From positions 4,464,001 through 4,528,000 of the forward strand of contig NZ_CP084560.1 in the NCBI RefSeq assembly GCF_021789175.1: a stretch of 64,000 nt of DNA, given 5' to 3'. Within the stretch, counting starts at the first letter, position 1. Each line of letters starts with the position of its first letter. Positions 1-7,307 of this stretch are shown here, piece by piece. This stretch comes from Arthrobacter sp. FW306-2-2C-D06B. GTDB lineage: Bacteria > Actinomycetota > Actinomycetes > Actinomycetales > Micrococcaceae. The notes beneath the pieces were generated by a model that was not told the DNA's origin, did not search any database, and saw only the letters and a list, made by a program, of their open reading frames with translations. The position numbers were made by a program, and so were the translations under genes.

Positions 1-306
1 CTGCGCGAGCTGGGGCAAGGACAAGGCCGACAAATATGAGTAGCCAAGCTGCAGGACCATCGCCGTGAGCGCGAAGGTCTTGCCGTCTGTGCGGACATAG
101 CCCAGCTCCACCAAGGTATGCAGGAATCGACGGGCCGTGGCACGCGTCAGGTTTGTACGCGCCGCCACCTCGCTGAGCGTCATGACGGGGTTGGCCGCGT
201 CGAACGCACGGATCACGGACAACCCGCGTGCCAGCGATTGCACATACTGGTCACTCGCTTGGGGAGCACCTGCCTGCGGCACCCCTGCTACTGCTGCGTC
301 GGTCAT
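1..306 (-). CDS. IclR-family regulator, N-terminal part (PcaR-like)
   Basis: Only the first 102 codons lie in the window; the rest runs off the left edge. The ATG is at 306. The visible part is an IclR-type winged helix: a lead of about 20 residues, then SLARGLSVIRAFD, the recognition region around TLSEVAARTNLTRATARRFL (about residues 43-62), and the start of the effector domain. IclR proteins of the PcaR/PcaU branch control protocatechuate genes, and this one is the last gene on the strand after pcaJ, so a pca role is inferred from position. The ribosome site is weak (GGGTAATC just ahead of the ATG). Confidence 0.85.
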   Translation of the reverse strand, partial: MTDAAVAGVPQAGAPQASDQYVQSLARGLSVIRAFDAANPVMTLSEVAARTNLTRATARRFLHTLVELGYVRTDGKTFALTAMVLQLGYSYLSALSLPQLAQ

Positions 307-324
307 GATTACCCATCTTATTGG

Positions 325-385
325 CGCGAACTGGCAGCAGTTGCCCCATGGATTGCCTCCAGAGGGCATTTGCTGCCAGTTCGCG
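325..385. repeat. Perfect 15-bp inverted repeat between pcaJ and the IclR gene
   Basis: Arms CGCGAACTGGCAGCA (325-339) and TGCTGCCAGTTCGCG (371-385) are exact reverse complements. After a two-base mismatch, five more pairs (342-346 with 364-368) extend the stem. There is no T-run on either strand, so it is not a classic intrinsic terminator. It could slow transcription from pcaJ into the regulator, protect mRNA ends, or be a relative of the AACTGGCAGTTG-bearing palindromes elsewhere in the window. Confidence 0.6.
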
Positions 386-402
386 ATCGACTTGAGGCGC
401 GT

Positions 403-1089
403 TTAGACCCCGACGACGGCGCCGGCCGCCTTCTCGTCGAACGGCACCAGCGGGACCGGCACCATGGCTTGGAGTTCTTCGAAGGTGCAGCCGAACGTCT
501 CACGCACGGTCACGCCGTCGGGCCCTATCAGGAAGACCGCTTTGTCCGTGTACACGCGGGTCACGCATCCCACCCCAGTAAGCGGGTAGCTGCAGGTGTC
601 GACGAGCTTGGACGCGCCCTCGCGGGTCAGGAGAGTCATCATGACGAATACGTCCTTGGCGCCGGTGGCCAGGTCCATCGCCCCGCCGACGGCCGGAATC
701 GCGTCCGGTGCTCCGGTGTGCCAATTGGCGAGGTCACCCGTGGCCGACACCTGGAAAGCGCCGAGGACGCAGATATCCAGATGCCCGCCGCGCATGATCG
801 CGAAGGAATCGGCATGGTGGAAATACGAGGCGCCGGGGAGCTCGGTGACGGGGATCTTGCCGGCGTTGATGAGGTCGCCGTCGATCGCGTCCCCCTTGGC
901 TTCAGGGCCCATTCCGAGCATCCCGTTCTCCGTGTGGAGAGTGATGTTCTGCTCTTCCGTGAGGTAGTTGGAGACGAGCGTCGGCTGGCCGATGCCGAGG
1001 TTCACGAACGAGCCCGGAGCGATGTCCCGCGCCACGAGCCGCGCGAGATCGTCACGACCCAGGGGTGTTGTTGAGGTTTGGATGCTCAT
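403..1089 (-). CDS. pcaJ: 3-oxoadipate CoA-transferase, subunit B
   Basis: 228 residues, the normal length for the beta subunit of class I CoA-transferases. With PcaI it moves CoA from succinyl-CoA to 3-oxoadipate, the next-to-last step of the beta-ketoadipate pathway, in the cytosol. The catalytic glutamate motif HTENGMLGMG is visible (Glu about 54), as is the early NLGIGQPTLV stretch. The start lies one base after the pcaI stop, so the two subunits are translationally linked. Confidence 0.95.
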   Translation of the reverse strand: MSIQTSTTPLGRDDLARLVARDIAPGSFVNLGIGQPTLVSNYLTEEQNITLHTENGMLGMGPEAKGDAIDGDLINAGKIPVTELPGASYFHHADSFAIMRGGHLDICVLGAFQVSATGDLANWHTGAPDAIPAVGGAMDLATGAKDVFVMMTLLTREGASKLVDTCSYPLTGVGCVTRVYTDKAVFLIGPDGVTVRETFGCTFEELQAMVPVPLVPFDEKAAGAVVGV

Positions 1090-1090
1090 G

Positions 1091-1750
1091 TCAGGCCACC
1101 TTCACGATGCTGTTGACGTAGATTCCCGGGGTCACCACGTTCTCCGGGTCGAGGGCGCCGGTCGGAACGATCTCCGACACCTGGACGATGGTGTGCTTTG
1201 CGGCCGCCGCCATGATCGGTCCGAAGTTCCTGGCCGTTTTGCGGTAGACAAGGTTGCCCTTGCCATCGGCCTTGAGCGCCTTGATGAGTGCGACGTCGGC
1301 GTGGATGGGCGTCTCGAACACTTGCCATTTTCCGTCGAGGAAGCGCGTGTGCTTCCCTTCCGCGAGCATGGTGCCGTAACCGGTGGGCGTGAAAAACCCG
1401 CCAATCCCTGCGCCCGCCGCCCGGATGCGCTCCGCCAAGTTGCCTTGCGGCACGAGTTCCAGTTCGATTTCCCCGGCCTTGTACTTGGCGTCGAAGTGCC
1501 AGGAATCGGACTGGCGCGGGAAGGAGCAGATCATTTTGCGGACCCGTCCTTCCTTGATGAGCAGTGCAAGGCCCTGATCGCCCTGGCCCGCGTTGTTGTT
1601 CACTACGGTGAGGTCGGTGGCACCGGTATCGAGCAGCGCGTCGATCAGTTCGAACGGTTGGCCCGCGTTTCCGAAGCCTCCGATCATGACGGTAGAGCCG
1701 TCCTTGATGCCGGCGACTGCTTCGCCGACAGTGTCTATGAATTTCAGCAT
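1091..1750 (-). CDS. pcaI: 3-oxoadipate CoA-transferase, subunit A
   Basis: 219 residues, typical of the alpha subunit. The CoA-binding glycine loop VMIGGFGNAGQP (about 22-32) and the SFPRQSDSW region are present. It forms the PcaIJ enzyme making 3-oxoadipyl-CoA. The ATG at 1750 lies four bases after the pcaF stop and the gene is followed directly by pcaJ, placing it in the same minus-strand transcript. Confidence 0.95.
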   Translation of the reverse strand: MLKFIDTVGEAVAGIKDGSTVMIGGFGNAGQPFELIDALLDTGATDLTVVNNNAGQGDQGLALLIKEGRVRKMICSFPRQSDSWHFDAKYKAGEIELELVPQGNLAERIRAAGAGIGGFFTPTGYGTMLAEGKHTRFLDGKWQVFETPIHADVALIKALKADGKGNLVYRKTARNFGPIMAAAAKHTIVQVSEIVPTGALDPENVVTPGIYVNSIVKVA

Positions 1751-1754
1751 TGCC

Positions 1755-2984
1755 TTAGCCCTTCACCGGTTGTGCCGAATTTCCGGCAGTGACGTTCTCA
1801 AGCACCACGGCCAGGCCCTGCCCGACGCCGATGCAAATCGCGGCGACACCCCAACGCTCACCGGAAGCCTGAAGGCTGCGGGCCAAGGTGCCCAGGATCC
1901 GGGTGCCGGAGGCGCCCAGCGGGTGGCCCATCGCGATCGCGCCGCCGTGCCGGTTCACGATGGACGGGTCGATTCCCCACGCATCGATGCACGCCAGGGA
2001 CTGTGCGGCGAAGGCTTCGTTAAGTTCGACGGCGCCCACCTGCTCCCAGCCGATGCCCGCCTTCGCGAGTGCCTTGTTAGCCGCTTCCACGGGCGCGTAG
2101 CCGAAGAACTGGGGATCGTTTCCGTGTGCTCCGCGGCCGGCGATGCGGGCGAGCGGCTCCAGCCCGAGCAGCCCGGCGGCGCTTTCGCTGCCGATCCAGG
2201 CCGCGGAGGCGCCGTCGGACAGTGGGGACGCGTTCCCCGCGGTGACCGTTCCACCCTCACTACCGGCGGATTCGGCACGGAACACGGTCTTGAGCCCGCC
2301 GAGCTTCTCCGCCGTCGAGCCCGCACGGATGCCTTCATCACGGACCAACTCCGTACCCGGAACCTGGCTCACCAACTGGTCGTAGAAGCCCTCGTCCCAC
2401 GCCGCCGCGGCGAGGTTGTGCGAGGCCGCGGCGAACTCGTCTTGCCGCTCCCGGGTAATCCCATACTTCTCGCGGAGCCGTTCGGTGGCCTCGCCCAGGG
2501 AAATGGTCCAGTCCTTGGGCATGGCCGGGTTCACCAGGCGCCAGCCCAGAGTGGTGGAGGCCAGGGTCATATCTCCGGCCGGATACGGCTTCGAGGTCTT
2601 GGGCAATACCCAGGGCGCGCGGGACATGGACTCGGCGCCGCCCACCAGAACCAGCTCTGCGTCGCCGGCGTTGATCTGGCGGGAGGCGATGATCGCGGCG
2701 TCCAGCGAAGAGCCGCACAGGCGGTTGACCGTGGTGCCGGGGATCGACGTCGGGAGCCCGGCCAGGAGGGTGGCCATGCGGGCGATGTTGCGGTTCTCCT
2801 CGCCGGCGCCATTGGCGTTGCCGAATACGACCTCGTCGATGCGCTCAACGTCCAAAGCAGGGGCACGCTTGACGGCCTCGCGCACCACGTGGGCCGCGAG
2901 GTCATCCGGCCGCACCCCGGCAAGGCCCGAGCCGAATTTTCCAAAAGGTGTGCGCACGGCGTCGTACACATACGCCTGGTTCAT
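1755..2984 (-). CDS. pcaF: 3-oxoadipyl-CoA thiolase
   Basis: Cleaves 3-oxoadipyl-CoA with CoA to acetyl-CoA and succinyl-CoA, the last pathway step. I chose the ATG at 2984 because GAGGAG sits at the right distance ahead; an in-frame ATG at 3014 lacks this and would read through the palindrome. The 409-residue product has thiolase landmarks: nucleophilic Cys in NRLCGSS (about 90), the RHGGAIAMGHPLGASG histidine motif, and the C-terminal Cys in CIGVGQG. The frame after the second NEAFAAQ motif is intact. Confidence 0.95.
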   Translation of the reverse strand: MNQAYVYDAVRTPFGKFGSGLAGVRPDDLAAHVVREAVKRAPALDVERIDEVVFGNANGAGEENRNIARMATLLAGLPTSIPGTTVNRLCGSSLDAAIIASRQINAGDAELVLVGGAESMSRAPWVLPKTSKPYPAGDMTLASTTLGWRLVNPAMPKDWTISLGEATERLREKYGITRERQDEFAAASHNLAAAAWDEGFYDQLVSQVPGTELVRDEGIRAGSTAEKLGGLKTVFRAESAGSEGGTVTAGNASPLSDGASAAWIGSESAAGLLGLEPLARIAGRGAHGNDPQFFGYAPVEAANKALAKAGIGWEQVGAVELNEAFAAQSLACIDAWGIDPSIVNRHGGAIAMGHPLGASGTRILGTLARSLQASGERWGVAAICIGVGQGLAVVLENVTAGNSAQPVKG

Positions 2985-3009
2985 GGGGTCTCCTCTAAGT
3001 GTCTGTAGT

Positions 3010-3075
3010 CCCAACTAGCTCGCAGTTAATGTCGTTATGAGGGCTCAAAACGACATCTAATGCGAGTCAGTTGGG
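3010..3075. repeat. 66-bp palindromic element, copy 1 (TGTCGTT-N12-AACGACA family)
   Basis: Outer arms CCCAACT (3010-3016) and AGTTGGG (3069-3075), then CTCGCA/TGCGAG, then the core ATGTCGTT/AACGACAT around a 12-base centre (3037-3048) that is itself nearly symmetric. It lies between pcaC and pcaF; the pcaC stop codon (3067-3069) is inside its right arm. Copies 2 and 3 (33678-33742, 61555-61618) share arms, core and centre length. There is no T-run. Confidence 0.8.
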
Positions 3076-3546
3076 TGGGGTGGGGGTTTCAGGGGCCGCG
3101 GTGGATTCGGGGGTCTCGTCGAGTTCCGCGAAGACGCCCTGTGCGGTCTTGAAGGCGGTGTTGGCGGAGGGGACTCCGCAGTAGATGGCGGTCTGCAGCA
3201 GGATTTCCTTGATTTCGTCCCTGCTCAGCCCGTTGGTGATGGCAGCCCGGATGTGCATGGCCAGTTCTTCCCAGTGCCCGTGCGCCACCATCGCGGTGAT
3301 GGTGACGGCCGAGCGCATCTGCCGCGTCAGCCCGGGCCGGGTCCAAATCCCGCCCCAGGCGATGCGGGTGATCATGTCCTGGAAGTCACCTGTGAATTCG
3401 TCCTTCTTGGCGTTGGCACGGTCCACGTGCGCGTCGCCGAGCACTTCACGGCGGACCACCATGCCGGCGTCGTAGATTTCCTGCGAGGTGGCGTCGCGCT
3501 GAACAGCGCCGTTTTTGTCGGCTCCCGGCGAACAATCGGTGCTCAT
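3067..3546 (-). CDS. pcaC: 4-carboxymuconolactone decarboxylase
   Basis: 159 residues; the CMD fold core spans about 26-130, with longer ends than the usual 130-residue enzyme. It converts gamma-carboxymuconolactone to 3-oxoadipate enol-lactone. Recognisable blocks are the GGIWTRPGLTRQMRSAVTI segment and the HIRAAITNGLSRDEIKEI helix, followed by LQTAIYCGVPSANTAF. The ATG overlaps the pcaD stop as ATGA. In many actinobacteria PcaC and PcaD are fused as PcaL; here they are separate but coupled. Confidence 0.95.
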   Translation of the reverse strand: MSTDCSPGADKNGAVQRDATSQEIYDAGMVVRREVLGDAHVDRANAKKDEFTGDFQDMITRIAWGGIWTRPGLTRQMRSAVTITAMVAHGHWEELAMHIRAAITNGLSRDEIKEILLQTAIYCGVPSANTAFKTAQGVFAELDETPESTAAPETPTPPN

Positions 3547-4346
3547 TTTCCGGCCTCCGTCATGAACGTCCGCATGAGGTCCGCGACGACGGCGGGCGCC
3601 TCCGCGGGCGCAAGATGCCCGACGCCGTCGAGCGCAATAGCGATAGCGGTGCCGCCACCGGCGTTGATGCCTTCCGCAATTTCTTCAGCGAACGACGGCG
3701 GCGCAACAGTGTCCTCGACGCCCGCCAGTGCCTGGGTGGGGACGGTGATGCTGCCGAGTTCGGCGCGGACGTCGAAACCGGCGAGGGCTTCGCAGCAGAA
3801 GGCGTAGCTGAAGCGGTCGGCGTCCCGCAGGGCGTGCAGGAGGCGGCTGCTGACCACCGGCTGGCGATCCATGAAACCGGGAGCGAACCAACGCTGCGCG
3901 GAACCCTGGATCATCACCGCGGTGCCTTGCGCGCGGACGGTTTCAGCCCGTTCCAGCCATCCCTCCGGCGTACCGAGCTTCGCTCCGGTGCACTGTACGG
4001 ACAGGGACTTGAGCCGTTCACCGTGTTTGATGCCGAGCTGCAGTCCGGTGGCACCGCCCAGGGAATCGCCGGCGTAGTGGAACACGGCTCCGGGCACGAT
4101 CGAATCCACCAGATCCACCACAGCGTCGGCCAGTTCGGCGACGCTGAACACTTCGGAGGCCGCGGGCGAGACTCCATGCCCGGGAAGGTCCCAGCCAATG
4201 ACGTCGAAGTCACCGCCGAGAAGGGCTGCCGTCTCGGTCCACAACACCGTGGAGGTTCCGAGGGAGGGGCCCACCACCAGGAGCGGCTTCTCCCCCAAGG
4301 TGCGCTGCGGGGACAGCAACACCGCTTTGATGCTGGGCTTAGCCAC
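3543..4346 (-). CDS. pcaD: 3-oxoadipate enol-lactone hydrolase
   Basis: Alpha/beta-hydrolase of 267 residues that opens the enol-lactone to 3-oxoadipate. The GTG at 4346 is preferred: AAGGGAG lies seven bases ahead, and it overlaps the pcaB stop by eight bases; the frame stays open upstream to 4424 without a good site. The triad is visible: Ser about 95 in GDSLGG, Asp about 212 in GVEDTV, His about 244 in GVGHLAP. The DLPGHG motif follows the oxyanion region. Confidence 0.93.
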   Translation of the reverse strand: MAKPSIKAVLLSPQRTLGEKPLLVVGPSLGTSTVLWTETAALLGGDFDVIGWDLPGHGVSPAASEVFSVAELADAVVDLVDSIVPGAVFHYAGDSLGGATGLQLGIKHGERLKSLSVQCTGAKLGTPEGWLERAETVRAQGTAVMIQGSAQRWFAPGFMDRQPVVSSRLLHALRDADRFSYAFCCEALAGFDVRAELGSITVPTQALAGVEDTVAPPSFAEEIAEGINAGGGTAIAIALDGVGHLAPAEAPAVVADLMRTFMTEAGK

Positions 4347-5802
4347 GATCGGCTCCCTTCGTGTTGGTGCGGGAAAACTCGGGGTACGCGGCCAGGATGC
4401 GACGGCTGATCTCCGCAGCCTCACCGACGTAGTTCGCAGGGTTCAAAAGTGCCTTCAGTTCCTCGTCGGACAGCTTGCTGGCCGGCACGGCTTCGCGCAG
4501 GAGCTTGGTGTAGATCCGGGTCTGCTCCGCTGCGGGTGCCTGGAGGGTCTGGTCGACGACGGCTTGCAGTTTCGCCTTCGCTTCTCCCCTGTCCGTGCCG
4601 AGGAGCGGAGCAACGGAGGATGCAACAGCTTCGCTGAGCAGCAACGGCCCGGAGATGTCCAGGTTGCGGCGCATCGCCTCGGGGAAGATACGGAGCCCTT
4701 CGGCAAGCTCGCGCAATTGGGTGGCGGCACCAAGTGCAAGCCGGAGCAAGCCCCGCAATGCCTGCCATTCGCTGTGCCAAGCGCCGTCCGGGCGTTCGTC
4801 GTTGAAGTTCGCGGCCGCAAGGTGCAACTGCGCGGCCAAGCCAGGGGCTTGGAGCGCCGCGCTGCGGATCAGCACGGACAACACGGGATTCTGCTTTTGC
4901 GGCATGGCAGAGGAGACGCCCCGACCTGCGGCAAGGGGTTCACCCAGCTCGGCAACTTCGGGGCGGCTGAGGAACAGCAGATCCGAGGCGATCTTGCCGA
5001 AGGAGTCCGTCAGGGAGGCCAAGGCGTCGCCGAGTGCGGTGACGGCAAGGCGGTTCGTGTGCCACGGTGCGGGAACGGGAGCGAGGCCCAGTTTCCCGGC
5101 CAAAGCATCGGCCAGCGCAAAGGGGCCCGACGGCGAGCCTTCCGTGAGCGACGAGCCTTGCGTAAGCACGGTACCGGCAGCCAGGGTGCCGCCGGCCCCG
5201 CCGAACTGCACGGGCGACTCCAGGGCTTCGAGGCGGCGGGCCGCGGCTGCCACTCCGTGGAACCATTGCGCCGCCTTGAGCCCGAAGGTGAACGGAAGCG
5301 CATGCTGCGTCAGGCTCCTGCCGACGCACAGCGTGTCCGCATGCTGCTGTGCGAGGGCGGCGAGCGCCGTCGTCGTACCTTTTACCTCGGCGAGAAGCGC
5401 GGAAACCACCCGGTGCGCGAGCAGCATCAGGGCCGTATCCAGGACGTCTTGGCTGGTCAGGGAGGTGTGCACGGCAGCAAGCGCGCCGAGGGCCCCGCCG
5501 GGATGCCCGGCGTCGAGCTGCCTGACCCTGCCCCGGAGATCGGCCAGCAGCGGAATGACCGGGTTGGCTCCACCTTGTGCGCGTTCGGCGATGGAAGCGG
5601 CGTCGTAGGCCCAGGATTCCGCGGCTTCCGTGACGACGGCGGCGGAACCGGGAGGCGCGAAGCCGGCCTCTTCGAGGACAACAGACCAGGCGGCCTCGAC
5701 GTCGAGGATGGCTGCGATCACCGCACGGTCACCCGTCAGCGCCCCCACGGCGGGCGACGCCGAGACCGGGCTGAGCAGCCCGAAATCGCCGTCGCCGCTC
5801 AC
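4339..5802 (-). CDS. pcaB: 3-carboxy-cis,cis-muconate cycloisomerase
   Basis: 487 residues of the fumarase/aspartase superfamily, the expected size for class II cycloisomerase. It turns 3-carboxymuconate into 4-carboxymuconolactone. The superfamily signature SSAMPQKQNP is at about 297-306, the substrate motif HTSLTSQDV at about 112, and the GRSLTQHALP stretch at about 161. Translation starts at GTG (5802), overlapping the pcaG stop as GTGA. Confidence 0.95.
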   Translation of the reverse strand: MSGDGDFGLLSPVSASPAVGALTGDRAVIAAILDVEAAWSVVLEEAGFAPPGSAAVVTEAAESWAYDAASIAERAQGGANPVIPLLADLRGRVRQLDAGHPGGALGALAAVHTSLTSQDVLDTALMLLAHRVVSALLAEVKGTTTALAALAQQHADTLCVGRSLTQHALPFTFGLKAAQWFHGVAAAARRLEALESPVQFGGAGGTLAAGTVLTQGSSLTEGSPSGPFALADALAGKLGLAPVPAPWHTNRLAVTALGDALASLTDSFGKIASDLLFLSRPEVAELGEPLAAGRGVSSAMPQKQNPVLSVLIRSAALQAPGLAAQLHLAAANFNDERPDGAWHSEWQALRGLLRLALGAATQLRELAEGLRIFPEAMRRNLDISGPLLLSEAVASSVAPLLGTDRGEAKAKLQAVVDQTLQAPAAEQTRIYTKLLREAVPASKLSDEELKALLNPANYVGEAAEISRRILAAYPEFSRTNTKGADRG

Positions 5803-6374
5803 TGGGAGGCGCCTTCGAAGCGCTCGAAGTCCAAAAATACTGTCTCGTTCCCGCCCTGCAAGCGCAGATCCCAGGTGAGTCCGCCATCCCCGTCGCGGCG
5901 TGCGATCAGGGTGCTGCGGCGCTCGGGATCGAGGGAGCTGAGCAGCGGATCGGCCGCGAGCGCTTCCTCGTTTTCCGGCAGGTAGATGCGGGTGAAAAGG
6001 CGGTTCATGAGGCCACGGGCAAAGACGGCGACGGAAATGAACGGAGCCGCTCCCGGCTCTGTGGGTCCGGGGTTGACCGTGGTGAAGGTGTACACGCCGG
6101 AGTTGCCCACTGCTGCTCGCCCCCAGCCGGTGAAGGTGTAGCCGTCACGGACCAGGGAGCCCGTGCGCTGGACCACCTTGCCTTCGGCGTCGGGCTGCCA
6201 GATCTCCAGGATGGCGTCCGGGATGGCTTCTCCTGCGCCGTCGTAGACGGTGCCTTGCAGGCGGATGCTTCCGGGGCTGCCGGGGGCGAGGAGTTCGTTG
6301 TCCTTATTAAAGGGAAGGGCGTAACCGTAGAAGGGGCCGACGGTCTGGCCGGGTGTGGGTGTCAGCTTGCTCAT
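5799..6374 (-). CDS. pcaG: Protocatechuate 3,4-dioxygenase, alpha subunit
   Basis: 191 residues with the alpha-subunit opening TPGQTVGPFYGYALPF and the shared intradiol dioxygenase core (GTVYDGAGEAIPDAILEIW). The alpha chain pairs with PcaH; the iron ligands are on the beta chain. It starts three bases after the pcaH stop and overlaps pcaB, so the ring-cleaving enzyme and the next enzyme are co-translated. Confidence 0.95.
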   Translation of the reverse strand: MSKLTPTPGQTVGPFYGYALPFNKDNELLAPGSPGSIRLQGTVYDGAGEAIPDAILEIWQPDAEGKVVQRTGSLVRDGYTFTGWGRAAVGNSGVYTFTTVNPGPTEPGAAPFISVAVFARGLMNRLFTRIYLPENEEALAADPLLSSLDPERRSTLIARRDGDGGLTWDLRLQGGNETVFLDFERFEGASQ

Positions 6375-6377
6375 GGT

Positions 6378-7256
6378 CTACTCCTCATCTCCGGTGTCGC
6401 CAAAGGCTTCGTTTTCGGTCCAGGTCCGCTTCGACCCGCTCAGCACAATGTCCCAGTTGTATCCGAGGGCCCACTCGGGGCTCGTCAACTCGTGGTCGTA
6501 CTTGGCGACGAGGCGGTCGCGGGCGTCCTGGTCCACGATCGATTGGTAGATGGGGTCCAGCGGGAACAACTGGTCACCCGGGAAGTACATCTGGGTGATG
6601 ATGCGCTGCGTGAAGTCCGTCCCGAACAGCGAGAAGTGGATGTGCGCCGGCCGCCAGGCGTTGAGGTGGTTCTTCCACGGGTAGGCGCCGGGCTTGATGG
6701 TGGTGAAGCGATAGGATCCGTCCGGTCCGGTGATGCAACGCCCGACGCCGGTGAAGTTGGGGTCGAGCGGGGCGGGGTGCTGGTCGCGCTTGTGGATGTA
6801 GCGGCCGGCGGCGTTGGCCTGCCAGATCTCCACGAGCTGGCCGGCAACCGGGCGCCCATCGCCGTCGAGCACTTTGCCTTGCACGATGATCCGCTCGCCC
6901 TGGGGTTCGCCGTTGTGCTGGATGGTGAGGTCCGATTCCAGGGCGTGCACGTCCTGGTGCCCGAACGCCGGAGAGTACAGTTCAATGGTCTCCGGATCCG
7001 CGTGGTGCAGGCTCTTGGTGGGGTGGCGCAGGATGCTGCTGCGGTATGGCGCGAAGTCCAGGCGGGGCTGGGTCTCCGGCGCGGCCCCGTCCTTGAGTGC
7101 CCGGGCGTACGCCTCGCCGATGGCCTTGATCTCGGCGCTGAGATCCGCTTGGGTTTCGACGGCGGCGTCCGACGGCGCGTGGGCGGCATGCGGTTCGGCC
7201 GCCGGTACGAGCTCGTCGTCGTCTTGGTAGTGCCCGGCATTTGCGTCTAGCAGCAC
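6378..7256 (-). CDS. pcaH: Protocatechuate 3,4-dioxygenase, beta subunit
   Basis: 292 residues; iron-dependent intradiol cleavage of protocatechuate to 3-carboxymuconate. The four Fe(III) ligands can be placed: Tyr about 153 (GRYIHKRD), Tyr about 192 (GAYPWKNH), His about 205 and 207 (PAHIHFSL). The N-terminal 50 residues are acidic and longer than in Pseudomonas PcaH. The start is GTG at 7256 with AAAGGAG seven bases ahead. It sits 51 bases after quiC, so protocatechuate made by QuiC feeds directly into it. Confidence 0.95.
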   Translation of the reverse strand: MLLDANAGHYQDDDELVPAAEPHAAHAPSDAAVETQADLSAEIKAIGEAYARALKDGAAPETQPRLDFAPYRSSILRHPTKSLHHADPETIELYSPAFGHQDVHALESDLTIQHNGEPQGERIIVQGKVLDGDGRPVAGQLVEIWQANAAGRYIHKRDQHPAPLDPNFTGVGRCITGPDGSYRFTTIKPGAYPWKNHLNAWRPAHIHFSLFGTDFTQRIITQMYFPGDQLFPLDPIYQSIVDQDARDRLVAKYDHELTSPEWALGYNWDIVLSGSKRTWTENEAFGDTGDEE

Positions 7257-7307
7257 GGCCGGCTCCTTTCGGGTGGTTGCTTTCCTGGTTTCTGCTTGCG
7301 ATTCTGC

